A stretch of 48,766 nucleotides of DNA from an uncultured Bacteriovoracaceae bacterium (GTDB taxonomy: Bacteria > Bdellovibrionota > Bacteriovoracia > Bacteriovoracales > Bacteriovoracaceae): contig CATLOT010000030.1 in assembly GCA_950054155.1 (NCBI GenBank), positions 1 to 48,766 on the forward strand, given 5' to 3'. The position numbers and the translations under genes were made by a program. Below are positions 17,028-24,597 of the stretch, one piece after another; positions within the stretch are counted from its first letter, which is position 1; every line of letters begins with the position of its first letter. Below the pieces are notes generated by a model, which saw nothing but the letters and a program-made list of their open reading frames with translations, had not been told where the DNA came from and did not search any database.

Positions 17028-17062
17028 ATTCTTCTTCCTTAAAAAGTTTGACTTCGTTAATA

Positions 17063-17090
17063 GAATCGGTCCTTTACAAACCTCACTTAA
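17063..17090 (-). promoter_or_regulatory. Possible flagellar sigma-28 type promoter of motA
   Basis: On the minus strand TTAAGTGA, a 12-nt spacer and ACCGATTC resemble the FliA consensus (TAAAGTTT, N11, GCCGATAA). It lies about 36 nt upstream of the motA start, as expected for a late flagellar class. The match is partial and the spacer one base long. Confidence 0.35.
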
Positions 17091-17143
17091 GAAAAAGTGC
17101 ACCTAAGGTGTTGATATCCCCTAATAGGGAAGATTTTACCCGC

Positions 17144-17176
17144 TCATTTCACTCCCCTATCCCCTTTCATTTCACT
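17144..17176. repeat. Direct repeat TCATTTCACT, twice
   Basis: The 10-mer TCATTTCACT occurs at 17144-17153 and 17167-17176, 23 bp apart (about two helical turns), in the intergenic region between motA and the giant lipoprotein gene. It may be a regulator binding site; no other support. Confidence 0.3.
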
Positions 17177-17260
17177 TTTGAAACAGCCCCACCATTTCAT
17201 AGATGGCCCTGAACCTCAGTGGCATAACCCCTTTCAACATCAAAACAAATGAGGTCAAAA

Positions 17261-20200
17261 ATGAAATCAAAGAAACTTCTTCCCTTAGTTATTGCCACCT
17301 CCCTTCTAGGATCATGTGGCTCAAAACAAAATCAAACAGACACAACAGGCTCACTCTTTAACCAAGAGGCAACCACGGAAAATGAGGCGAGAGTTCGCTA
17401 CTCTCAAGATATTTTAAGTCCGGCCCTCTTTCCTCAAGACCGCCAGGTTCTTGCTCTTAAAGCGGAGCGCTTAAGTGTTCTCGATAAAGAATTCTTTGAA
17501 GTCATGACCGTGAGAGATCCTGAAATCACTCAGCATAATGAAGTTCACTATAAAAATGGTACTCGCCATATCACGATTGAAGGCAAGAGAATTCTCCTCG
17601 ACTCTCTCGATCAGCAACACCTCGTCAAACTTCTCAACGGGCAAAGAGATATAGCAAAAGTAACAATTAATTGTGAGCGCCTTGATATTGAAACCCCAGT
17701 CGTTATCCCCGGCGCAGACCTTGAGATCAATGCCCAAGAACTCGTTCTTACTCAAAACGGCAGTATCGACCTGACTCCTCACTCTAATCTCCAAAGGGCT
17801 CCCCAATTTGAAGAGGGTGCCCAGGGAGCAAAGGGAAGCACCCTCACCCTAAATATCTCAAACCTTCAAGCAGTCCCACGGACAACTCCTCTCTTTATAG
17901 TGAATGGAGCAAATGGCCAGCCGGCTGGACTTGGCCAAGCGGGCTCTGACGGTAATTCTCTTCCCGACCTTGGAGGTGGAGTTATTAGAGAGGAAAGCGT
18001 TTCGGCCATTGCTTGCTCAGGGACTATACCAAAGTCTATGCAAGGTTGCTCAGAAGCAGTAACCATTAGAGGAAGTGGTTCTGTCCCTTCAAAGGGTGAA
18101 GATGCTCGCCAAGGGGGAAAACCAGGCCTTCCCGGAGACGGTGGTGTGATTAGAACCACGATCCCCCTCGCCTATAGCTCCTATGAAATTAAACCCGGTC
18201 TACCGGGAACACCAGCTCCTCTTTATAAGGGCGGAAAACCTGGACTTCCCAACCCCTATTACATCATTACTTCAAAGAGAAAATCTCACGCCCACTATGT
18301 TTCACCAGGTCTCGATGCCGCTTCCCCCATCTTACCTAAGGATATTGGTAACTTTGGCCACATAGAAATAATAAAAGAAGGAAAATGGCTGACGCCAGCT
18401 TTCCTTAAGTACACAAGTAAGTATGCTCGCCATCTCCACAAAGTAAATTCCATCGAGGAAGCAAAAGTCCTCACTGAAAAAGTTGTGGCTAAATGTGTGG
18501 ATGCTCAAAAGACTCTTACGACCCAAGAAACTCTTCTCTGTGCAGAAACGACGAAGTCGCTCACCCCCCTTCTTTCTAATCTCGATTACTATGGCAAGAA
18601 GGCTTCATGGATCCCCTCATTTTCCGTAGAGGCGAATTATCGCCTCTTTCAAGATGAACTGGAGCGTAGCTTTAGAACTCTCTTCCTCACCTATTGGACC
18701 CAGAAAGAAACCCTGAGCATAGAACAAAGAAATGAGGCGCTTAACAGACAAAGTGACCTTCTCACGAAGACAATTGCTCGCAAGGAAAAGGAATTTAATG
18801 AACTTAATAATTCCATCCCTCAGCTAAACACTGAAATAGCTAATTTAAAAAAAGAGGAATTCTTCTTTGAGAAAGAAGTTCATCGCATTGAAAGAGAAAT
18901 CCTTGCTTCAGCGCGCTCTAATGTTAGAGAGCGATCCCGGATCCCTCTCTACAAGAAGGCCCTCAAAACAGTGGCTGCACTTTCACGTGTCATTCCTGCA
19001 GGTCAACCAAGCCTTGGTGCTGCGGCGACCACAATAGAGACGATTGTTGAGAGTTTTGAAAGTGACGAACCCCTCAAGAATATATTTGAAAAATTACCAG
19101 CTCAATTAAGTTCACTCACTCCGGCAAAAGTTCAATCCTCATTTGATAACTGGAAAAAAGTTAAACAGAGTATCGACTACAATGAATATAAAAGAGTCTT
19201 CTCTTTAACACCTGAGAATTCTCAACTTAATTCTTCAGAGATAAAGAAAGAAAAGAATCTCTATATTGAGAGACTTAAGGATTTCACCAGTCCCATAGCA
19301 AAAGAAGCTCTTAATCAACTTAAGCTCTATAAGAGACAACAGGTTTCTAAAGCCGATATTGAGAAAGAGGTTCTGAATATTAAAAAAGCTCATCCTCTCT
19401 TTAAGAAACTTTCAGGTGATCTTTTAAAGCTTGTTAATAAACGCCAAAGAGTCGCTGAGCAACTTACTGATGTCCATAATAGATTAAACGATATCACTTC
19501 AACTCTTCAAAGTTCCTTTCTCCAAATGGCAGCTCTTAGTGAGGCAACAGCTCAGTTAAGTACTGTTCGAGATCATGATTTAAATAAGACTCTCAAAGAG
19601 ATTGAGGAAGAACAACTTGAAAGGCTTGATTACTATTACTACCTCTTTCAAAAAGCCTATAGCTATAGAATGCTTCGTCCCTTCCCAGGGCTTATAACCA
19701 CGAGAGAAACGATTGAGAAGATTAAGAAACTTGCCTCCCAGTCAGAAGAGGGCGAACTCAGTCTTGAGGAACTCTTAAGTTTAAAAGAAGTTTACACCGC
19801 ACAAATCAGCCGTGTGATCGAGGAGATGATCAACGATTTTGATCTTCAGTACCGAAATAGCAAAGTCTTTAAGCTGAGTGAAGAGCAGATCGAAGCCCTC
19901 AATGATGGTCATGAGATCACTCTCGATCTCACTCTTCCTCGCTACTTTGGTCATTTAAAGAATGAAGAGAACCTGAGAATCAATGGCATTAAAGTTCTTG
20001 AGATGAACCAAAGAAACTCGAATGATAGTGAATCAAAGCTTCTTTTTTCAACAACGGGAGAAAGCCTCATGAAGAAAAACGGCCTAACATACTTCTTTAG
20101 CTTGGGACAAAAACCTTTTTTCTGGGGTGCAAAGGCCCAAAGCTCGATGGGATCTAATCTTGAGCAAATTAGACCAAGTCCCAATAACCAGTCTTTACTA

Positions 20201-20359
20201 AGAAGTTTTCTTTCAAGCGCACAGGATGGGCTGCTCTTTTCTAGACCTGGTGCTCTTACCCATTTAAAGGTTAAATTCAGCCATTTTCAAAAAAAGGAAA
20301 ATGCTCCAAAGCTCGATGCAGTCGCCTTTGAGATCGACTACGATTACAGTCTGATTTAG
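17261..20359 (+). CDS. Giant lipoprotein with Gly-rich collagen-like segment and coiled coils
   Basis: The ATG at 17261, 6 nt after GAGG, gives a 1032-residue protein with a lipoprotein signal (lipobox LLGSC, cysteine near residue 19). Residues of about 180-340 are Gly/Pro-rich with scattered G-x-y runs such as GAQGAKGS, GGKPGLPGDGG and GLPGTPAP, too irregular for a true collagen helix. Then come helical, Glu/Lys-rich stretches with coiled-coil character (for example EFNELNNSIPQLNTEIANLK), and a C-terminal globular part of about 150 residues. No catalytic domain is recognised. It is probably a surface or periplasmic structural lipoprotein. A hairpin follows the stop and abuts the next gene. 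Confidence 0.8.
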   Translation: MKSKKLLPLVIATSLLGSCGSKQNQTDTTGSLFNQEATTENEARVRYSQDILSPALFPQDRQVLALKAERLSVLDKEFFEVMTVRDPEITQHNEVHYKNGTRHITIEGKRILLDSLDQQHLVKLLNGQRDIAKVTINCERLDIETPVVIPGADLEINAQELVLTQNGSIDLTPHSNLQRAPQFEEGAQGAKGSTLTLNISNLQAVPRTTPLFIVNGANGQPAGLGQAGSDGNSLPDLGGGVIREESVSAIACSGTIPKSMQGCSEAVTIRGSGSVPSKGEDARQGGKPGLPGDGGVIRTTIPLAYSSYEIKPGLPGTPAPLYKGGKPGLPNPYYIITSKRKSHAHYVSPGLDAASPILPKDIGNFGHIEIIKEGKWLTPAFLKYTSKYARHLHKVNSIEEAKVLTEKVVAKCVDAQKTLTTQETLLCAETTKSLTPLLSNLDYYGKKASWIPSFSVEANYRLFQDELERSFRTLFLTYWTQKETLSIEQRNEALNRQSDLLTKTIARKEKEFNELNNSIPQLNTEIANLKKEEFFFEKEVHRIEREILASARSNVRERSRIPLYKKALKTVAALSRVIPAGQPSLGAAATTIETIVESFESDEPLKNIFEKLPAQLSSLTPAKVQSSFDNWKKVKQSIDYNEYKRVFSLTPENSQLNSSEIKKEKNLYIERLKDFTSPIAKEALNQLKLYKRQQVSKADIEKEVLNIKKAHPLFKKLSGDLLKLVNKRQRVAEQLTDVHNRLNDITSTLQSSFLQMAALSEATAQLSTVRDHDLNKTLKEIEEEQLERLDYYYYLFQKAYSYRMLRPFPGLITTRETIEKIKKLASQSEEGELSLEELLSLKEVYTAQISRVIEEMINDFDLQYRNSKVFKLSEEQIEALNDGHEITLDLTLPRYFGHLKNEENLRINGIKVLEMNQRNSNDSESKLLFSTTGESLMKKNGLTYFFSLGQKPFFWGAKAQSSMGSNLEQIRPSPNNQSLLRSFLSSAQDGLLFSRPGALTHLKVKFSHFQKKENAPKLDAVAFEIDYDYSLI

Positions 20360-20376
20360 GAAGTATTTGCCTTAAA

Positions 20377-20397
20377 TTTAAAAAAGCCTTTTTTAAA
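20377..20397. repeat. 21-bp AT-rich perfect palindrome
   Basis: TTTAAAAAAG and CTTTTTTAAA flank a single central C, just after the giant lipoprotein stop codon. With a one-base centre it is unlikely to form an RNA hairpin as such and may be a DNA binding site or chance in AT-rich sequence. Confidence 0.3.
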
Positions 20398-20408
20398 GTG
20401 ATGTTCGT

Positions 20409-20432
20409 AAAGCCCGCTCCGATGCGGGTTTT
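20409..20432 (+). terminator. Hairpin ending directly at the GH25 gene start codon
   Basis: AAAGCCCGC (20409-20417) pairs with GCGGGTTTT (20424-20432), with a 6-nt loop. The T-run is short (four) and the next three bases are the ATG of the following gene. It looks like the terminator of the giant lipoprotein gene but also occupies the place of a ribosome binding site. Confidence 0.5.
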
Positions 20433-21395
20433 ATGAAAACAACAAAAACAAAACTCACTCTATTCTTAGTTTACTCTGTCCTTGCGTTCGCCGGTACTTC
20501 CTGTGTCCAAGATGATGATCCCTGTGTGACAGCGGATTCATCTGTGGAAAAATCAGATAGTCTCGACACCGACGCAAAGTGTTCTGACGGCGGCACCGAT
20601 CCAGACGATAGTACTGATCCAGATGATGGAGCAGATCCTGTTGATCCAGATCCAACCGATCCCGTAGATCCGACTGACCCGGATCCAGTAGATCCACCCT
20701 CTAACCCCAATGATGGAATTCATGATCCCGTGTCTCTTAACAGACCATGGAACAAAGACTTCACGACAATTGTCATTGATGCCTATGAAGGAAATGGCAT
20801 CGACTGGGATCTCATGGCAACTGATCGAAAAGTTGCAGGTGTGATCCACCGCTCAAGTATTGGCCTTCGTGTCGATAAGAAGTACAAAGAAAGAAAAGCA
20901 ATTGCTAAATCTCGCGGCTACCTCTGGGGTGCTTATCACCTTGGCTACCGTGGAAACACCATTGAGCAAGCTGAACTCTTTCTTGATCTCATCGATGATG
21001 AAGACGACACTCTTATGATCCTTGATCTTGAGGACACGAATAACAGTCGCTTTATGAGTATTTCAGAAGCTGTTACCTTTATGGAATATGTCTATGAAAA
21101 GACAGGCCGTATTCCGGTTGTCTATGCCAACCACTCGACAACGGTTAAGCTCAATTCACTTGTAAAGAATAACCCTCTCTTTCAACAATCTCGCCTTTGG
21201 TACGCAAGATTTAAGTCTAATGTCACTGATTACCCTCAAGGTATTTGGCCTAATTACTTCCTCTGGCAATTCTCTAGTGAGATCAATTGCTCAAGAACCG
21301 GCACTTGCCTTTACAATGTTCCAGGAACTCGTTTCGATATGGATGTGAATGTCTATTACGGAACCCGCGCAGACCTCGAACAAAACTGGTACTAA
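20433..21395 (+). CDS. GH25 family lysozyme-like lipoprotein
   Basis: A 320-residue lipoprotein with signal peptide and lipobox A-G-T-S-C (C24). An Asp/Pro/Thr-rich spacer (about 52-95, DP-type repeats) follows, then a C-terminal glycoside hydrolase family 25 domain (about 110-320). GH25 muramidases cut the MurNAc-GlcNAc bond of peptidoglycan. The expected acidic residues are seen as D116 (VIDAYEG) and the DxE pair D198/E200 (LDLEDTN). WGAYHL, VVYANHST and FLWQFSS are further family-like stretches. The spacer suggests surface display away from the membrane. No Shine-Dalgarno precedes the ATG, which touches a hairpin. A cell-wall role in growth or in attack on other bacteria is inference. Confidence 0.85.
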   Translation: MKTTKTKLTLFLVYSVLAFAGTSCVQDDDPCVTADSSVEKSDSLDTDAKCSDGGTDPDDSTDPDDGADPVDPDPTDPVDPTDPDPVDPPSNPNDGIHDPVSLNRPWNKDFTTIVIDAYEGNGIDWDLMATDRKVAGVIHRSSIGLRVDKKYKERKAIAKSRGYLWGAYHLGYRGNTIEQAELFLDLIDDEDDTLMILDLEDTNNSRFMSISEAVTFMEYVYEKTGRIPVVYANHSTTVKLNSLVKNNPLFQQSRLWYARFKSNVTDYPQGIWPNYFLWQFSSEINCSRTGTCLYNVPGTRFDMDVNVYYGTRADLEQNWY

Positions 21396-21401
21396 TAAAA
21401 A

Positions 21402-21433
21402 AACCCTACTTAGTTTTTCAACTGAGTAGGGTT
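21402..21433. terminator. Bidirectional terminator between the GH25 gene and the small acidic protein gene
   Basis: A 13-bp stem (21402-21414 with 21421-21433, one G-U type pair) with a 6-nt loop. It is followed on the plus strand by a T-rich stretch and preceded by an A-run that gives a T-run on the minus strand. The two flanking genes converge on it. Confidence 0.8.
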
Positions 21434-21489
21434 CTTCGATTTTCCATAGTCCATCCTGACAGCGGAAATTGAATATTAATTTATTCTCT

Positions 21490-21729
21490 CTATTGAACTT
21501 CCTGCTTTAACGTATGCTCCAAATAACTGGCCATCGTTTTTCTGAGGTCGTCCATAGAAAGCTCGTCGTTGTCGACAAGTAATTCTGACTTAATGAAATC
21601 AATCGGGAAACCTGTCATCTCAGACAGTGATGAAAGAGCTACTACCGTATCCGATTCCGTTTGAATATTTCCTTGTGTCTCGCCTACAACCATCTTTGGT
21701 TCGCCTGCAACTTTAGTTGTTGCTTCCAT
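21490..21729 (-). CDS. Small acidic protein, faintly acyl-carrier-like
   Basis: A 79-residue soluble protein without signal peptide, preceded by a strong AAAGGAG and a near-consensus promoter, so it is likely well expressed. The C-terminal half reads LSEMTGFPIDFIKSELL then DNDELSMDDLRKTMASYLE. This resembles polyketide-type carrier proteins (TGYP..., then DLGIDSIKR...), except that the phosphopantetheine serine position would be Asp. If the likeness is real it is a non-acylated carrier-like protein; otherwise a small helical protein of unknown function. It stands alone between pabB and the GH25 gene. Confidence 0.65.
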   Translation of the reverse strand: MEATTKVAGEPKMVVGETQGNIQTESDTVVALSSLSEMTGFPIDFIKSELLVDNDELSMDDLRKTMASYLEHTLKQEVQ

Positions 21730-21847
21730 TCCACACTCCTTTGTGTTTCCAACTCCTCAGCAGCGCTACAAAATTTTGTCCCTGTCCCCATCATCCTAAG
21801 TAGGGCGTAGCGTTTACTGAAGTGCACATATCCTTGCGCTTTCCCAA

Positions 21848-21877
21848 ATCATATCGAGACATTTTTTTCAATGTCAA
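21848..21877 (-). promoter_or_regulatory. Near-consensus sigma-70 promoter with an internal dyad
   Basis: On the minus strand TTGACA (21877-21872), an 18-bp spacer and TATGAT (21853-21848). GACATT and AATGTC form an inverted repeat starting in the -35 and lying in the spacer, a good place for a repressor. Transcription from here gives a leader of about 110 nt before the small acidic protein gene. Confidence 0.7.
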
Positions 21878-21950
21878 CAAAATCACGAAATGCTCAGATG
21901 TTTGTAAGATTATATTAGACTTTATAACTTATGGATTTTATTGAGGAATC

Positions 21951-23138
21951 TCAACTTATTTCATTTGTAAGAAGTTTTGTGAGACTTTTATGCTTGTCAC
22001 GCATTTCCCGGTATTCTCCCTCTAAAGTGCTCTCAAAGGTCACTCCAGAGCCTGCGTGGTATGTCAGACAAATCTCAGATTTGTCCAAAATTCCTCCTCT
22101 AATATTGATACTCGCTCTATAAGTTTTTTCTGAACGCACAACGGTAGAGCCGCAGTAAAAACCTCTGTCCTCTTTCTCTAGGTCTTCAATAATTTGCATG
22201 ACACGCTTCTTAGGAGCCCCTGTAATAGATCCACCAGGAAAGAGAGATCTCATTACCTCAAAAAGAGTGACGTCCTTAGAGAGCCTAATCTGAAGCTCTG
22301 AAAAGCTATGTAATAAGCCAGGTACAACAAGAGGTGCTTTCTTATGAACAACCTTAACACATGGCTCCTCAATAGCATTGAGATCATTGCGAAGAAGATC
22401 AGTAATCATATAAAGCTCAGACTCATTCTTAGGACAATGACTTAACTCTTGCCAAGCCTCCTGCCAGTCCTGACCATCTTCAATCCTTATTGTCCCCTTA
22501 ATAGGACGAGTCTGAAGAAGTTGCCCCTCCTCGCCCTCTTCAATATCAAAGAGGCACTCGGGACTATTGCAATAGAGACCAATTTCACCCACTTGGGTAA
22601 AGGAGGCGAATTCCCCCCTTGCCTCTTTCTTTCTCCAAAGGCGGATTAAAAAGTCATCTAGAATAAAGTCAGCCCCTTTAGCCTTAAAGGGAAACGTGAG
22701 ATTGTATTGATAACAATCCCCCCGCTTAAGGTGATGCAATCCCCGTTCAAAAGCTTTTTCGTATTCTTCAAATCCGGGAACACTCCACTCGAGCTTAATG
22801 TCATTAGCCTTGCTCTCAAAGAAAGTTTCACAAAGTTCTGACCTCTCATCAAAGAGCATCCAATAACCAAGTAGAGTCTTCTTTTCTAATCGGCCTTCCC
22901 AAAAAGTTCCTAATTCGTAGAATGCATGAAAAATGAGGTGCTCTTCGCTCTCTTTTGAAAGAAGCGCCGAAATAAATACCGCGGGCTCATGACTGACGAT
23001 TACGCCCTCTAATAAATCACAAACTTCATCAGAGTAGAGAGCAAAAATTTTTCGTGGTTTTGTAAAGAGAGTCGGCACTCCCTTAAGAAATTGTAGTGAC
23101 CAGAACTCTCCTTCAGGAAGAGAATTAATCTTGCTCAT
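21951..23138 (-). CDS. pabB: Aminodeoxychorismate synthase component I
   Basis: A 395-residue chorismate-using enzyme making 4-amino-4-deoxychorismate for folate. Hallmarks are TRPIKGTIRI, where the PIKGT lysine distinguishes aminodeoxychorismate synthase from anthranilate synthase (PIAGT), and FPGGSITGAPKKRVMQIIEDLE-type C-terminal core (370-390 of the longer frame). The frame is open far upstream, but the ATG at 23138 begins the family region. It overlaps the end of dnaB by 14 nt, indicating coupling to it. The N-terminal domain is short and divergent. No glutaminase (PabA) or lyase (PabC) gene is in the window. Confidence 0.9.
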   Translation of the reverse strand: MSKINSLPEGEFWSLQFLKGVPTLFTKPRKIFALYSDEVCDLLEGVIVSHEPAVFISALLSKESEEHLIFHAFYELGTFWEGRLEKKTLLGYWMLFDERSELCETFFESKANDIKLEWSVPGFEEYEKAFERGLHHLKRGDCYQYNLTFPFKAKGADFILDDFLIRLWRKKEARGEFASFTQVGEIGLYCNSPECLFDIEEGEEGQLLQTRPIKGTIRIEDGQDWQEAWQELSHCPKNESELYMITDLLRNDLNAIEEPCVKVVHKKAPLVVPGLLHSFSELQIRLSKDVTLFEVMRSLFPGGSITGAPKKRVMQIIEDLEKEDRGFYCGSTVVRSEKTYRASINIRGGILDKSEICLTYHAGSGVTFESTLEGEYREMRDKHKSLTKLLTNEIS

Positions 23139-24507
23139 TACCCTGAAAAGAAAGGTTCTCAAAGCTGGTGTAAGCACCAACCCAAGCAAGCTTAGCCGTT
23201 CCCGTTTCACCGGCACGGTTCTTACCGACAATAATCTCGGCAACCCCAGGCTCTTTGGTGTCAGGGTTGTAAACTTCATCACGATAAACAAACATCACGA
23301 TATCGGCATCCTGCTCAATGGCTCCCGATTCACGAAGGTCGGCAGTTGTTGGTCTCTTATTTGGTCGCGACTCAACCCCACGGTTAAGCTGAGAGAGTGC
23401 GATCACAGGACACTCAAGTTCTTTTGCAAGTGTTTTCAAACCACGGGACATCTCAGAGATTTGCTGCTCTCGAGAGATTGATTTGTTATGCGGATTCATA
23501 AGCTGAAGGTAGTCAATCAGAATGAGCCCTAACCCATGCTCTGCTTGAATTTTTCGGCACTGGGATTGAATATCAAGAATTGTTGATTCACCGTTATCGT
23601 TAATAAAAATAGGATAACTTGAAAGCTCTTTTACTGCCTGGCCAATATTACGAAGATCGGTATCAAGGAAGTTCTTTGTTCTTAATCTCTTTGAATCAAC
23701 TTTAGCCTTAGAACTTAAGAGCCTCATGGAAAGTTCTTTATCAAGCATTTCCAGTGAGAAAATAGCGACAGGTTTACCATGATGCTCACAAACATTATTA
23801 GCTATATTAAGGGCCAGAGATGTTTTCCCCATGGCAGGACGAGCTGCTAAAATAATAAGCTGACCTGGTTGAAGCCCCAGCAAGAGGGAGTCTAGTTTAG
23901 GATAACCAGTACCAAGACCTTGAATTTGACCAGGGTTACGAGACATATCCTCTAGCTCGATGAGGTTCTCTTTAAGACAGGCATTAAGACGCATCATCTT
24001 TCCGGACTTAGCATCATTAGTTAGTTTGAAAAAAGAAGCCTCCACATCTTGAATGAAGTCCTCTGTCTTACCTTGAAAGTTTAGACCACGATCAGTAACC
24101 CTCATCGCTGTTCTAATAATTTCTCTTAATGAAGACTTATCCTTAACTGTCTTTGCGTAGTGATAAATATTAGCCGAGCTGGCCTGATCTTCAACGAGAT
24201 CAGTAATAGCACTCGTTCCCCCAATCTCTTCAAGTTTTCCCGCTTCATTTAAACGTGAACTTACCGTGACGTAATCTATGGCCTGGTTTCCGAGAGCGAG
24301 GTCACTAATAGCCTCAAAAATAACACCATACTTAGGCTGATAGAAATCTGCTTTCTCGAGCTTAAGGTCTGAAACATCGTCGAAGGATTGACCATCGATA
24401 ATCAGACAACCAAGAAGTGAGCGCTCCGCTAAAAGGTCATGAGGGAGTTCCTTATTAGGACCTTTTTTTGGTTGTGGTGTATCACTCGGCATATTCATCA
24501 TATCCAT
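23125..24507 (-). CDS. dnaB: Replicative DNA helicase DnaB
   Basis: A 460-residue hexameric replicative helicase. The N-terminal DnaB domain (about 20-130: LLAERSLLGCLIIDG) is followed by a RecA-like motor with Walker A RPAMGKTSLALNIA, Walker B LGLILIDYLQLM and the C-terminal SGAIEQDADIVMFVYRDE. Length is normal (E. coli 471). GGAGAG before the ATG supports the start. It lies behind rplI, the common rpsF-rpsR-rplI-dnaB order, but is separated from it by a strong terminator, so it may also have its own promoter. pabB is coupled to its end. Confidence 0.97.
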   Translation of the reverse strand: MDMMNMPSDTPQPKKGPNKELPHDLLAERSLLGCLIIDGQSFDDVSDLKLEKADFYQPKYGVIFEAISDLALGNQAIDYVTVSSRLNEAGKLEEIGGTSAITDLVEDQASSANIYHYAKTVKDKSSLREIIRTAMRVTDRGLNFQGKTEDFIQDVEASFFKLTNDAKSGKMMRLNACLKENLIELEDMSRNPGQIQGLGTGYPKLDSLLLGLQPGQLIILAARPAMGKTSLALNIANNVCEHHGKPVAIFSLEMLDKELSMRLLSSKAKVDSKRLRTKNFLDTDLRNIGQAVKELSSYPIFINDNGESTILDIQSQCRKIQAEHGLGLILIDYLQLMNPHNKSISREQQISEMSRGLKTLAKELECPVIALSQLNRGVESRPNKRPTTADLRESGAIEQDADIVMFVYRDEVYNPDTKEPGVAEIIVGKNRAGETGTAKLAWVGAYTSFENLSFQGNEQD

Positions 24508-24534
24508 AATAAAGTCTCTCCAAATGCGGCTATA

Positions 24535-24567
24535 GGAAAAAAGAAAGGGCCCGACATAGCGGGCCCT
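24535..24567 (-). terminator. Terminator of the ribosomal protein operon
   Basis: A 7-bp GC stem (24547-24553 with 24560-24566, loop of 6), read on the minus strand, is followed by TTTCTTTTTT. It lies 31 nt after the rplI stop and separates the ribosomal genes from dnaB. Confidence 0.85.
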
Positions 24568-24597
24568 CTCATCACTTGATCATTGTTTAAGATGATA

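Noticed and set aside
17866-18159. Pro-rich minus-strand frame opposite the Gly-rich part of the giant lipoprotein
   Set aside because: Gly codons read in reverse give Pro; this is a shadow of the plus-strand gene.
17840-18260. True collagen triple-helix repeat
   Set aside because: G-x-y triplets are interrupted and short; only scattered collagen-like pieces are present.
20580-20700. CRISPR or tandem repeat array in the GAT-CC-rich stretch
   Set aside because: The repeats are short coding repeats (Asp-Pro codons) without uniform spacers.
20455-20849. Several overlapping minus-strand frames rich in Ser/Gly or Arg/Asp opposite the GH25 gene
   Set aside because: They are mirror images of the repetitive Asp-Pro spacer codons, which lack stops in all frames; none has a start site or domain.
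23139-23291. A longer pabB protein starting at 23291
   Set aside because: The added 51 residues are the out-of-frame complement of dnaB coding sequence and have no similarity to PabB; ATG 23138 fits the family start.
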